A stretch of DNA of 64,000 nucleotides from Gordionus sp. m RMFG-2023 (GCF_954871325.1 NC_088775.1:38913561-38977560), one strand, 5' to 3'. Counted from the first letter of the stretch, positions 1 through 12,351 are shown. Translations and numbers: made by a program. Notes: a model not told the origin generated them from the sequence alone.

Positions 1-28
1 TTAATAAATTTATAAAAGTATTAATATC

Positions 29-439
29 ATGACCTTGAAATATAAACCATCAATTGATGGTTTTTGTAATTTAATAAATATATTAAAAATACCGATAGAC
101 TTTGATGCCTTGTTTGAAGAGATAGTAATTCTCTCTATTTTTTATGATTCGCCAGAATACTTAAAGTTAGATGGTCTAAAAGCAGAGGAGAAATGGGTGG
201 AATTTTTTCGTAATAACGATAATTCCCCATACTTGGGAAAAATATACGAGTATATTTTCTCCTTACCTCATTCTAATGCCTCATCGGAGCACATTTTTAG
301 CCTGATGAGGACTGCCTGTAGAAAGGAGAGAAATCGGATTGCTTTAACAACATTAGAGGCCGAGCTAATTGTTAAACAAAATTATAATATGTCATGCCAG
401 GAATTTTATAAATATCTCGTAACGACAGTAAACGTTTAG
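29..439 (+). pseudogene. hAT transposase, C-terminal dimerisation fragment
   Basis: An open 136-residue stretch ends with a typical hAT C-terminal dimerisation region: SNASSEHIFSLMRT, then a basic segment (CRKERNR), then LEAELIVKQNYN. In the family this region pairs transposase monomers and the Ser-Ser-Glu motif is its signature. The frame is closed by stops at positions 2-7, so the N-terminal and catalytic parts are off the window or lost. The segment with LFEEIVILSIF matches the translation of the minus-strand copy near 4180-4260, so both belong to one family. Read as the decayed tail of a transposase, not a domesticated gene, because no catalytic part is seen. Confidence 0.7.
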
Positions 440-510
440 TTCCATTATTTAAATCTCAATAAATTTTAACTATTTAATTTTCCATATTTTTTATATAATC
501 TTATTTATAC

Positions 511-690
511 ATTCGCATAAAAATTCAATTTTTTTTATACATTTGCATAAAAATTCAATTTTTTTTATACATTCGCATAAAAATTCAATTTTTTTTAATA
601 CATTCGCATAAAAATTCAATATTTTTTATACATTTGCATAAAAATTCAATTTTTTTTATACATTCGCATAAAAATTCAATTTTTTTTATT
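511..690. repeat. 30-bp tandem repeat, six copies
   Basis: Six head-to-tail copies of a 30-bp unit (core TTCGCATAAAAATTCAATTT) run without spacers; single-base variants (ttc/ttt) alternate between copies. It lies just past the hAT coding tail and probably sits in that element's 3' non-coding part; the string TTTCGCATAAAA recurs near 5278 by the second hAT copy. It is not CRISPR, since it has no spacers. Confidence 0.9.
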
Positions 691-862
691 AAAATTCATA
701 TACAAATGTGATAAAATATTATTATTTAAAAATTAACATTAAAATATAGAGAAAAAATATGTCATATATCAATTTAAGTTTAAAAAAAATACAAATGTAT
801 ATTTTTATTAAAAGAAGAAAAAAAACATTTAAAAAAAAGAAATATCAAATGGCGAGGTCGGG

Positions 863-3831
863 CTACGATGTTTTAAATATTTGATAATTAGATCTAATTA
901 TAGATACGGCCATTTTCTGCTTGAGTTTGTAAAATGGAGAAAGGTATGATTTTTTTATTGATTTGGATATTGTTTTGAATAGATCTAAAGCCACTTGTCC
1001 AAAAGAGCAGGTTGTAGCTGCTATTGGAACAAAGTGGTTCTCACACATTAGGTGTGAGTATTTTAGATTTTTTAGAGATTCGGCTCTGTTAAGGTGATCA
1101 TGGAAATTATTAGATGGAGCCATGGGATCAATGCAGTTAAAATCCCATTAAAGGCTTCCCATGAAAAAAGGTACGACGGTTTTGCCGTCAGGGCGTTTTT
1201 TATCTGAAAAGGATGTAGGTTTTAACATAGGAAATTGGCTTTATTTAAAAAAGAAGCTATTATTGCATTTATTTTATCATTTCGGCTGATTTTTGATATA
1301 AATTTACAGTGGAGAGCGTGTCTCCTAGTGTTGTTAAACGACTCATTTTGAGCCGATTTTTAAAAACGGCTAACTCAATACTTCACCTAGAAAAATATTA
1401 CGCAAGCCTGAAGATTTTGCTCATAGAAGGAACAAAGGTTCATACATATATTATCGAAATCTCAAGGCTTAGGCTATATTTTCTGGCTAAAATATTGCGA
1501 GTCGTTTAACAGCACTAGTGTCTCCCATACGCGTCTGCCGATTGATTGCATTTATTGCAATGGTTTAGGAAAGGTACGCCCAAGCATAAATTGATTGCAT
1601 AACGAAAAGCGTCGTTATCTATTAGCTGGTTATTTAAAATACTGGGATATGAATCTACCCATTCATGGCCAGAGTTGTTGAAATTAAGAGATTTTAGGAG
1701 GGATTTATATTGGTGATCATCGCTCAAGTTGTGGTAAGCTAAGGAACGAGATACCAATCCTTGATCCCAATATTTTTGTTTCGTTGAATCTGGCGGGGCT
1801 GTGTTTGGTAAGACATTAATGTTCCAACAACGTAAGGCTTCATCTAATAAATTATCTTTATCGATGGTAATAATTTGCGAGGTAATATTTTTTACTGATA
1901 AGGTTAATGAGATGAAGGAAACAAGGGCTATACTTATTGCCGATCTTAGGCCTAGTCCTCCGGATTTACAAGGGAGAGTTGCTTGAAGCCATGAGTTAGA
2001 ATCGAGTTTGATGTTTAATAACTCTGTCATCATTTGTAGTATCTTTTGTTCATATTCCTTTAAAAGAATTTCAAAAGAGAAAGCACCAGAAGTTTTTAAA
2101 CAATACTGATTTGTGGTAATAAAAGGGCGTTTGAGAATGTAGTATGCTTGATGGATGAATAATTTTTTTAGGATCGATAGTTTGGGGAATAGTGATTGAA
2201 GAGGATTATTTAAAAAATTAAAAAACTCCTTCTGCACCTCCCAATGGGGCTCCTAATATACTGAAATCTTGTAAGGGTGTCCGTCTAAAGTTATCTAATA
2301 TGGTGTCTGTTGGAGGCGGAGAAGGATAAATTTTGCATTTATTTATATTTAAGGATAAATTCAGTTCATCAAAGTGTTTGTTGATTATATCTAGACAATT
2401 CTGGATTGAAGAAATGGTCCCCGATATAATACAATCGTCAAGGTACCAAACATGTAGATTGAGTATGCATGAAAGAGCAATATCACTTATTAGGTGTTTA
2501 AGAGTATAGGAAAAAAATAGTGGTCCTAATGGGTCACTCTGTTGGAGGCCTTCTGCAGAATTAATAATATAATCATTAAATTTGATCATTTTATTCCTAT
2601 TAATTGAATTAAAAGCATTGGATATATCTAATTTTGCTATATTATCTTCAGGTTTGAGGTTGGATAAAACTAGTTGACTGCAATGGATTGCAGCTTCACA
2701 GCCTCCTTTTACTCCAAACCTCAATTGGTAAGGAGCTAAGCTTAAGGTTATTGTAGATTTGAGTCGATTACAAATAATTTTTGAAATGGTTCGTCGATAG
2801 AAAATTTTAATAGCTATTGTGCGCACTTGATTTTTAGCTTTTTCAAGTGCAATTAGTCGAGCGCCAAAGATTATTGGTGCTAGTTTATGTGGTAATTTCC
2901 CGTTGATAATAAGATTAAAATTTTTCGTTAAAGAATTAAGTAGGAATTCGGAACTGTCTAAACCCAAGAGGTCAATAATAAATAAGAGTCGAAGGTAATC
3001 CAGCCCTTGAGCAGAATCGTTTGGAAAAGATTTAATAGCGGTTAAGGCTTCGCCGGGAGTGATATTTATCTTTGAATTTATTATAGGCAGTATTTGAGGA
3101 GTGTATTTGGGGCTCGGATGTTTTTCTAAAAGTTGATTTCTTGTGGTGATATTATCGGGTGCCAAAGTGTTTGCGTTAGCAAGAGCTCGGAAAGCTCCTT
3201 TTAGATTGAAATATTAATCTTATTATATATTAGTTTGTGTGAGGGGTTTAAGTCTTTTTAGCAGGATCATATTGATATTTGGCGATAATTTTTCAAAATT
3301 AAGATCAAAGTTTTCAATTCTTTTTTCGATGGTTTGACATGGTGGGGTTGGATTATTTTTTGGTGGATTTGATATTTTTTGGTGGATTTGATAATATTAA
3401 TGTTGGGAAATATATCAATTTTCTCCAATTTAGATCTTCTGGATTTTGTAAAATATTATTAATAATTTTGATATAAAAAGGATAAATTAATTTAAGGGCT
3501 GCTTTTGGGATTCGTGATATGGTAGGGCTAAAATAGCTTGTTAAAATTTTTGGGTATTCCAAATCAGGTATTGGATAATTTTTTATAAAGGTCTTTTCCT
3601 GTGTTGGATTTTCATTTGGTGGATTAAATAATTGATAGTCATTTGGGTCGAAATTAAAGGTGGTGGTGGAATATCAGGTGAGATGCTAGGTGATGAAGGT
3701 TCAAGCAGGGAGGCTGTAGGTTTATTACTACCTGGGCATCTTGAAGTGAGTGGTTTATGGATGGTTATTAAATTGTTATTTTTTATGTTAATAATTCTAA
3801 AGCAGTATAAGCAAGTTCTTCTATTGCTCAT
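863..3831 (-). mobile_element. Non-LTR retrotransposon (zinc finger, RT, restriction-like endonuclease), decayed
   Basis: Read on the minus strand, the parts come in the order of a single-ORF, restriction-like-endonuclease LINE. A CxxC...H...C zinc finger opens the element (about 3770-3831). A conserved leader follows (3353-3562, TISRIPKAALK). Reverse transcriptase covers 2218-3165, with KLDISNAFNSI, GLQQSDPLGPLFFSY and the catalytic WYLDDCI box. The thumb region and a second zinc motif (CNKCNQSADAYGRH) cover about 1526-2237. The nuclease part KRPDGKT...WDFNCIDPMAPSN lies near 1090-1200 and continues to 863. Roughly 2.8 kb remains without the nested MITE. It is broken by frame changes near 3570, 3200, 2230 and 1230 and a stop in the nuclease region, so it is dead. 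The domain order resembles widespread invertebrate elements of the Utopia/R2-like type, but that subclass is my inference. Confidence 0.85.
1326..1517. mobile_element. 192-bp hAT-type MITE with 8-bp target duplication, inside the LINE
   Basis: The ends form an inverted repeat of 19 bp (tagtgttgttaaacgactc against gagtcgtttaacagcacta, one mismatch). The element is flanked by a perfect direct 8-bp duplication gtgtctcc at 1318-1325 and 1518-1525. Removing the element and one duplicate rejoins the LINE reading frame at ...AYGRH, followed by ALHCKFISKI. An 8-bp duplication and TAGTG ends suggest mobilisation by a hAT transposase. Related copies lie at 10111-10331 and 53020-53069. Confidence 0.9.
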
Positions 3832-4179
3832 GTTCTAGTTTTGTGATGTAGTTGGGTTATGTGAATTGCCTTTATAATGATCCAAGTATGAAATTGTGTT
3901 AATGTTAAATTTATAAGATACTATTGTTGTAGTTTATAATTATTTTCTTGGCAACATCGTTTTTTATTACATTCGTTTATAGGTTCTTTCAAGAGGTTGA
4001 CTTAATAATAAACCATAGACAGTATTCAATATGATATCTATATCATTATTTTCATTGCATGTTTTTATATTGAAAGATTCATGATGTTATTGTCGTTTTA
4101 ACTGATTAAAATATATTAAAGCTTAATTACTTATTAGATTTATAAATATATTTTTTACATTGTAAAATTAATTTGAATA

Positions 4180-5637
4180 TTCTGGCAAATCAAAAATAGA
4201 GATCATTACAATCTCCTCAAACAAGACATCAATGTTATCGGTATTTTTAAAATATTTGAACATTTAAATAAATTTAATGGCGCCATAAAATTTGTTGTCA
4301 ATTTTTAACTGTAAATTATGGACACATCTGCAGCATAATTTTGTGAATATTAAAAAAGATTCTTCTGATTTCAACTTCATATTAACAGCATGTAGTAGAT
4401 TTCCCACATGTGAAATCATTCCTAAATATACCTCTGCCATTAATTATTGAAAAAAAATTTCAAAATGTTAGGATAGCTTTTATAATTTTTATTTAAGAAA
4501 TATTTTTTTAAAGGTTTATAAAATTTTAAAATTCTATCGATGGCGTGTATTAGGAACATATCGCAACCAACATTGTGCTGACTCAATTCTGTAAATACAA
4601 TCTGTTTTTACCAAATTCACTGAGGCATTATCAGATCAGAAAGTTGACATGCAATTTATTGATAATCTCGAATCTGCTATATTTACCATTATGGTTGGAT
4701 TTTTCACTATTTGAGGGAAAAAAATTTAATAGTTTTATTGAAACGACCTTAATTTTGTTGAAATAGCAGAGGATCAAGGGAAATGTTTTAATATTTCCCT
4801 TATTAGATGCATTTGTTAGAATTGCATATGTATGCCGATCTTTCAAATCGTCAAGAATTGACCTCCTAGATTCAGGTTCTAAAACATTGATGATAGCCTC
4901 GCTCATTTTTTCTACAAGTAAAGTTTTCATTTATCTCGGAGGCGTTAAATAATATGGGGAAAAGATTCTACTCATATTGTGATGCTAAGTAGCTCTGTGA
5001 ATGTTGTACTACACGATGAGTGTATACCATTGCCGAAACTGTTGTTGAATCTGTATTATTTTTATTTTTGTAGAATATTTTTGTTTTGCAATAGATGTAG
5101 ATACACTCCCCATAATAATATAATTGAACTATAATATATAAAATAGTTATCATTGAAATAAGTGCAATATTGCCTTATTACGTATTTAAAAGTGATACGT
5201 GATAATTAAGCGCCTATCCCTATAATGTTATATACAAACACACGGTAGATTTTCAATTGCGGTAGTTTTGCGGGACTTTCGCATAAAATATATTTTTTAC
5301 ATTGTAAAAATAAATTTTTTTTTATAAAATTAATATATTTTAATAAATCAAAATGTTATTTTAATAATAAAGATAGTATTTAAAAAATTTTGTCACGTAC
5401 TATAATTAACTATTTTATTTTGAAAAATAGTTAATGACTTTGTATTATAAACTAATTATTATAAAATTAATAGGCGGATAACTAAGTTAATTCAAAATCC
5501 CGGCAGCCCGCAAAAAATTTTTTTTAGCAATTTTTATATTTCTACCACAATTTTCATATTTCTCCCGCAATTTTCATATTTCTCCCGTAAAACACCAATT
5601 TCTCCCGCAATTTGAAAATTTTGACCTGGCAACCCTG
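4180..5637 (-). mobile_element. hAT transposon copy, decayed, right terminus at 5637
   Basis: Minus-strand translation gives hAT transposase pieces: a 99-residue stretch (4631-4930) with YAILTNASNKGNIKTFPL, which fits the first catalytic-Asp block of this family (family pattern T-D/N-A-S-N-x-G-N-I-K). Here the usual Asp reads as Asn. A further piece at about 4280-4440 contains YLGMISHVGNLLHA. The last piece near 4200 (IDVLFEEIVMIS) matches the fragment at the start of the window. The right terminus reads CAGGGTTGCCAG on the minus strand, a common hAT end, followed outside by aacacata. I could not find the left terminus. Near the right end is a 19-20-bp repeat of atttctcccgcaattttcat (about 5540-5610). 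Nothing identifiable lies at 3840-4180. Confidence 0.7.
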
Positions 5638-5704
5638 AACACATATATACTCTTTAAAAAACTTATAATGTTGCATCCCCCCCTTTTCCCCCAAAATAAT
5701 CTAG

Positions 5705-6311
5705 ATATTATAACGATTGGGGGTTTAATTTCAATTGGGCTCAAACCCACACAGAATCAGACGTGCCATTTCAACATGTAATAGAGATGGTATTTCCTGC
5801 CCCAGTATTAATAAGAGGTTTTGTGACTCGGGGTGGTTACGAGAAACGTAATGTAGCTAAAGATTGCGCTCCTTGCAAACGACTCGTCACAAAGTATAAA
5901 GTATCTGTAAGGCGCGGATCTTCGAAATGGTTCCGCCTGCGTAATCCTGATTCAAGTGAAACCGTTTTTGAGGCTTTATCACCTGGTGAGATCTCACTCA
6001 ACTCGGCCGAGGATTTGAAAAAACTAGACGTTGATAAACCCCGATATAGAGCTGTTAATCCAGCAGTTACGGCTGAGGCTCTCAGAATACACGTAGTAGA
6101 TTGGTGGCCCAGGGAACTCGACCTATCTTCACTTTTGACAACTGTCCCTTCGCCTCATGTAACCGTCAACAGTGACGGTAGAGTCTCTCCAGAGGAACCG
6201 CCCCCACCCCATTTAATAGATGTCAAGAATTTAGGAAGGGAAAGAATGATAAGGTCGCAGAACCCTGTGATGAGGATCGACGTGATGGGATGCCATGGGA
6301 TGATCGTGTGA
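5705..6311 (+). CDS. Terminal exon encoding a discoidin (F5/8 type C) domain
   Basis: The stretch is visibly richer in GC than its surroundings and starts after a strong splice acceptor: a long C/T tract, then AG at 5703-5704. It reads about 200 residues to a stop at 6309. Family-like features are a Trp-rich start (DWGFNFNW), the strand block VFPAPVLIRGFVTRGGY, a middle block (KYKVSVRRGSSKWF), the ALRIHVVDW block, and a final MRIDVMGC, which matches the usual closing strand and Cys. A loop of roughly 45 residues rich in Pro and Glu separates the last two blocks, longer than usual. Discoidin domains bind lipids, carbohydrates or collagen outside the cell. No neighbouring exon was found, so the rest of the gene, if alive, is upstream of this exon or lost. 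It could also be a single-exon pseudogene. Confidence 0.5.
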
Positions 6312-7950
6312 ATAGCTGAACGATTCGGAAAGAAATAAAGAAATGGAATGTGGAAAATATGGATATTTATGAGAAGCTGTTCATTTATAAGAAATTGTGA
6401 TTTTCTTCTAGATATCTTGTCTCATTAATAATATTTTCATTTTTTTTATATAAAAAAGAATTTTAAATTCAGAAGTATATAGTATATGTAGTTTTAAATT
6501 AAAATTTTTTTTTGTTAATTACCTATATAACGCCTTACTAATCAAATGTTTATTTTATTATAGTCCAATGATTTTATAAAGAAATATTCCTTATAAATTT
6601 TAACCAAATTTAGGTTGGAAAAAATTATTCAATACATTAGAACAATCATCATAATATTTTTTTAATGCATGCATTAAATTTATTTGTGAGCATACAAAAT
6701 TTAAATCGCTTATATGAATGATGTAAACCTTTTAAAAGGTTCTTCATTGAAATTGTATTATGTGTTATCTATTATATTTGATAAAAATAATAAACTTCTG
6801 ACCATCAATTTTGCGTCAAATTAATTTAATTAGTTGAAAGTTTATTGATGATTCAAAATATTAAAAAGAGAAGAAAAAGTGATATATTCTCTGAACAAAT
6901 CTCAAGTTAGACGGGTGGAGTTTACTTCAAAACTATCGGCAATGTAAAACTATTATAATGCAATCTATTTTGTTTAAATTTGAATGGTATAGTGAGGATC
7001 ATCTTGAATTTGAAGTAAGCCCAGCGATTGAAAAAAAATACTCACTGAGTTCTTATCGCGAGACACATGATATTTTTCTGGCTAGAGCTAAAAATCTAGG
7101 AAGTTCTAATTTTTTTTTTACAAAATTCTAGAAGACCATCTGCCCTGAAGATAAAGGAGAAAATAATGAGTACCATTCCTTTTTTTACTCTTTTTGAATA
7201 TTGTATCTAATTTTTGTACAATAATACAAATACGACGAGCATCATTGGAAATTGACGATCCATTTATTGCACTCTTGTTTGGGAAGGGATACATCCTAAG
7301 AAATAGTAGTTTTAATTTTATATTTTTTTTGAGTTGATAAAAAAAATCCACTGTATCAAAGCTTGAAAAGAAGATCATCCACTAAATCCCAATCAAAATT
7401 ATATAAACTCATTAAGGACGGGCAATGTATGTATGCAATGAAAATCATGTCTTATTTTTTTTTATTATATCTCAAACAATTTTAATATTATTTTTCCAAA
7501 TTTGGTTATATGTTAAAAGAAGGTAAAATTAAAATTTTAAATATGTGAGTTATAAAATATTATTGATGGTTATTTTTCAAAAATAAAAATATTCTCAAAT
7601 GACAATATTTTTCTTAATAATAAAATATAATATTGCTATCTTTACTAAATGTTTTCAAATTTGTTAAATATCTCAATTTTACCAGTGTATATTATTTGGA
7701 ATATTACTGATGCAATAATATAATGTCGGGAACATTATGATGGTAAATTTGGGAGAAAAATAAAATAATTTTTTTATGAATTATAATAATCGTAATTTGC
7801 GAGATAGACAAACATAAATGCCGATTATTTTGTTTACCCGTCATACGAATTTTTATGATAATTTTTACATAAACCCTAAATTATCTCTTTAATCTCAATG
7901 TCATTATTCTAAAGAGATCCAAAAATTTAAATAATAAAAATTCGTTTGAT
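6312..7950. other. AT-rich non-coding stretch
   Basis: I see no supported gene or element end here. Short open frames (for example 7118-7378 on the minus strand) have no recognisable motif and low-complexity composition. Confidence 0.6.
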
Positions 7951-7959
7951 TTTTCTATA

Positions 7960-8350
7960 AATACAAACCGAAAAAAGTATTTGAATATAAATACAAATGC
8001 GTTTAAAAAAAAGTATTTAAAATATGAATACTGATTACCTACATAAAACCTTCAAAAAAGTATTTAACAAGTGCTTTGAAGAATAGTTTTTGCAAGTTAC
8101 TTAAATAATATTTTTATTATTAACTATTTTTTTTCTAATAATTGTAAATAACATCTTATCGAAAATATTCCAATTATATTTTATATGCAGCATCCCATAA
8201 ATTATGTATATAATTGCAAATATCATTAATTCTACAGTTTAATAGAGTGTTATAAAACATAAATTTGACCATAATTATTGTATATAGTGAATTATATTGC
8301 AGACACTTACATAATATCAAAAAATAATATAAAGCAACATAAATAAATTC
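7960..8350. mobile_element. Diverged left-end fragment of the hAT family found in Robo
   Basis: The pattern of aagtatttgaatataaataca blocks, then tttttgcaagt, then taattgcaaatat, follows the order seen in the left half of the hAT at 43408-44732 (about 43430-43770). Its outer terminus is not recognisable. A matching right-end-like piece lies at 12880-13095. Confidence 0.5.
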
Positions 8351-8867
8351 AAATAAATCACATTTCAAAATAAATAAAAAAGGATAATGTTTAATGTAAT
8401 AAGATTTTAATATAAAATATCATTTAATCTATGCCTTAAATTTTTTTTTAGGGACCTTTGGAGCAGAAGAGGTAAAATAGAATAATATTAAAAAAAATTT
8501 AAAATAATTACAATTTATTTTATTATTTACTTTATATTTTGCTCATTTTACGTTTTAACCAAGGATAGTTTTATTTTTAAATTTCAATTTTTATTTCCAA
8601 AAAAATATATATTTAATTGTTAAATTTTAATTAAATATTGTTTTTAGGGTTTAAAAAAAATCAATCCCTTTCTAATTTTCTTTCAACTTCTTATTTTGTT
8701 CAAAACATCTTGCCAAGAAAAATAATCAAAAAATCTGAGAAAAAGCAACTGTATTTTATTACGTTTTTTTATCTATATATATATCTACTATAAAATAAAT
8801 ATAAATTGATTACTAATATAATTGATCTAAAAATAGCAATTTTTAATATCAAAAATAATATTCATCA

Positions 8868-8966
8868 CAAAAAGAATGACGTCGCAATTTAACATAAAAA
8901 GAATGACTCCATAATTTAACATAAAAAGAATGATTCCACAATTTAACATAAAAAGAATGACTCCAC
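8868..8966. repeat. 27-bp tandem repeat, about four copies
   Basis: Consecutive copies of aatttaacataaaaagaatg plus a 7-bp variable tail (actccat, attccac). No coding frame runs through it. Confidence 0.85.
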
Positions 8967-9479
8967 ATAACAGCTCATATTAAATAATTTTATACTTCAA
9001 AATGGTTTACCTCAACATAGGCCTGATTCTAACTCCACCCTTTGGAAGAACCAGATAAAAATGGAGGGGGGGCAGTTTAAAAAAAATTTTCAACACCATA
9101 GAGCGAATATTTAAGTTATTTGAACACAAAATTGAAATATACGATTTTATCTTAAAAATTCCACATATAAAAATATATAATAATCAAATATGTTTATAAA
9201 ATTAGATGGAAGCTAAGAATTGACTTAGAGCTGGAAAGAAATAAGTATTTAATGATTTTGCAAATATTATATAATTAACGTTGATGTTGTTTAATTGTGC
9301 TTGTATAATACTTGTATTCAATTATAAAATATATGTAATATAGAAAATAATTATAACTATATACAATCAGTTATTAAGTCAATGATTGAGCAGTGTAAAA
9401 CTAACAAAAATAAAGCATTAACAATATAATTTTGATTGAGATATATTTTTAAATATCTTGAAAACATTTTCAAAATTAA

Positions 9480-10060
9480 TCGGTTATGTTTTTTCCATGT
9501 CCTATAATAACCAAGTTACCTTTCCTTATATCGCTACTCGAACGTATATCTGATTTAATAATTCTCTTTAATGGAAAAGTTGACTCACAACTCGATGTAG
9601 ATGATCTAAACTGATACAGAATATTCTAAAAACATTTGGAAATGCAGTTTTGTATAGGTATTGAAATTTGACAAAATCTGATGTAACTAATCTTTATAAT
9701 TTTCTAAACTTTTAACAAATAATTTTTTAACAATATCAATTTCAATTACTAATTCCTCTTCAGTAATATTGGTTGCCAATAAAGGTTTTAATTTTTTTAT
9801 GTCTAGAAAATTAAAATGGCTATCTTTAATTTTCTAATTAGCTTATACAAAAATATTGGGAAAAAAAATTAATTTTATGATCCTCTTCTTCCATGTATTC
9901 TGCAATTGTAATGTTTCTCAAGGCCACTATACAGGAACATTCTTCGAGTTGGTAAAACCGGTTTTGGTATAGATTTGATTCACCATTTTTTAAGTTATTG
10001 ATCTAAGGAAGGCAAAAATTTCACCAGCTTCAATTAATTATACAACAAATACGTATAAAA
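9480..10060 (-). pseudogene. hAT transposase C-terminal remnant
   Basis: On the minus strand at about 9485-9615 the frame reads SSCESTFPLKRIIKSDIRSS and then GNLVIIG, the usual hAT tail in which a Ser/Glu-Ser motif is followed by a basic helix. Upstream sequence to about 10060 looks like decayed coding sequence, but I cannot place domains in it. Confidence 0.5.
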
Positions 10061-10110
10061 TTTTAAAGGAAATCTTCTTCCATTATTATTAACAGTCTTT
10101 TGGAGTGATG

Positions 10111-10331
10111 TAGATATTGTTTTTAAAAAGGCCGATTTGGGTCGATTTTTAAAAACGACCCTATTAAGATTTTCTTCAAAATAATATTATGTAAGCCTTG
10201 TCATTTGGCAAATAGATGTCCAAACCTTTCTGCCATCTATGAGCAAAATCTCCACATTTACATAATATAATTTTGGTTAAAACTTTGATAGGGCCATTTT
10301 TTAAAATGACCCGAATCGGCTTTTACCACTA
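10111..10331. mobile_element. 221-bp MITE related to the one at 1326-1517
   Basis: The two ends are inverted copies: ggccgatttgggtcgatttt on the left against a complementary gggccatttt...cccgaatcggc on the right. Internal blocks (aaaaacgacc, attatgtaagcctt) match the MITE in the LINE. Both outer ends can be read as TAG...CTA. A clean 8-bp duplication is not visible, so the copy is older or its ends have changed. Confidence 0.6.
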
Positions 10332-10988
10332 GATGTTGGTCAATTTAGTGATACCTTATTTAAATCAGTTGTAATATTCGTAATAAGAATAAATTAAAAA
10401 TCTAACCTTTCCATTTTGTTTTTTTAAGCACAGGCTCATTTTTCTTCTTCTGAATCTTGGCATCTATTTACATTTCCTCCTTCCTTATTACGCTATGAGG
10501 TGCGTTGGCGCTATTAGGTATTTCAGTAAATATGAATAGTGTTTTTTAAGCCGATAGTGGCTTGAACAACAGTAGTTTGTAATTTTTTTCTAAATAGGCC
10601 TAGAAATGGGTCTGTTTAACATGAGCGTATAGATTATTTGCCTAGTCCATTATTTCCTTTTCTTACTGAGTTAAGAGGGCTTCATCTAAAGGTAAGTAAG
10701 GTAAATATTCTGCTACATGCTACCCATCTATTTTGTAATAAGGATATGAGAGAGATTTACTAAAAACTTCTTCTTACATCAAAAATTGTTAAATGGCATA
10801 TAGAGGATGTGGAGGTTGTTAATGTTACAGATTCTCTGCTTAAACATAATAATTAAAGAAGTCCTAGTAGAAATGGAATTAATATTTTCTTGTTCTATAT
10901 CATCTTCTTCAACAAAATTTATATCTTCAGGGTAACCTTCTGAAATACTCAGGCGCGTACGCAACGGGGGGTGGGCAGGGGGACAAAT

Positions 10989-11016
10989 CCCCCCCCCCCC
11001 CCCCCCCCCCCCCCCC
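10989..11016. repeat. Homopolymer of 28 C
   Basis: An uninterrupted C run just inside the left end of the hAT at 10950. Runs of this length are prone to slippage and sequencing error, so the exact length should not be trusted. Confidence 0.9.
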
Positions 11017-12042
11017 AAAGCCAAAAAATGCAGATGCCGGATTATATTTTTCAAAAATATTATTGTTAATATTAATTTATATTTGTTAATATTTATTATA
11101 CATATATATATATATATATATATATTTTATTTATCACATTCATCTACTAAGTTATTTTATCAATCAATTTCGATTTCAAGTTTTCCTTGGCGTAATTTAC
11201 CTATTATTTTCAAATTTTAGTGGCGTAATATTTATCTAAATTTCTAATAAAATAATAATTATCTCTGAAACTCCTTGTCCAACAGGGAGAAAAAAATTGC
11301 AAGCTTGTCCAACGAGATCGAGTCTCCGCCACAGTAACAGCTATTTTGGAGTTAGAAGAGCTGATTATTAATGCTATTACTGAAATATCACAATGGCTTG
11401 AAAGAAATATTTCCTCAGAAGCAAGAAAATTACTGGATTCAATACTTATTCCAAATTTTTTTTCTCATTAGAATGTATTATTTAATTATACAACTATTTT
11501 ATGTAATACTTTTAAAAACATAACATTGACTTGATTAAGAAGATGAGAATAGCGGAGAGCATTTTATTAGAACTCAAGGAAATAGAGCTAGTGTTGTTGA
11601 AGAATTTCATATTTTATATGTTATTGTTGAGTCAAAAGCAGAGCTATACGTGTTAAATATTTGTCCCCCTCGACTTGCAGCAAGCAAGCTCATTATCAAA
11701 ACATTAATATAGGATCAGTAGAAGAGTATTATAAAACAAATGTCCCCTCTCCCAACCTTTTTCATATGGTGATAGAAAAAAAATATAAATATTTGTTATA
11801 TTTTTATCATGAAGATGTTAAAATATCTTATGATGCCTTATTAGCTGATTAACTATGATTAAAAGATTAACTATGGTTGATACAGTCCCAAAATATGCTA
11901 TGGATGCTTTTTATTTCAAACACATTTTAGATTATACTCCCAATTATTAAAATGGTTATATATATATTAGCAGCTCTTTAGTAAACTAATGAGAGAACAT
12001 TCACTTTTTAAGAAGAATAACAGAGCCTTGCAGAGGTACCAT

Positions 12043-12351
12043 TTGCAGGACCAGGCCCAGATTTTATTTTAAAATTTTTTCCGGCCCGGGTTTTTTTTAA
12101 AAAAATTTTCAGGCCCGGCCCGGCTGGCTTAGCCCGAATTTTTTAAAATAAATTATATTTATTTTTGATATTTATAGCTAATAATGGCGATTTCAAATAT
12201 TTGGTTTTAAAATATACAACTCGGCTCGGATATTTTTTCTTAAAAAATTTTCAGGCCCAGCCCGGGTGTTTTTAAAAAAAAAATTACGAGCCCGGCCCGG
12301 GTATATTTAAAAAAATTAAAATACGGTCCGGCTCAGGGGCCAGGCCTGCAA
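12043..12351. mobile_element. 309-bp GC-rich MITE nested in the hAT
   Basis: The ends ttgcaggaccaggccc and ggggccaggcctgcaa form an imperfect inverted repeat, and the interior repeats (g)gcccgg blocks. It interrupts the hAT coding remnant between TNERTF and SRLNDLD. I see no exact target duplication. Similar cggcctggcc...ggacctgcag sequence occurs near 54830-54955. Confidence 0.6.

Noticed and set aside
511-690. CRISPR-like array of 30-bp repeats
   Set aside because: The copies are directly adjacent with no spacers, and the sequence is eukaryotic. It is a plain tandem repeat.
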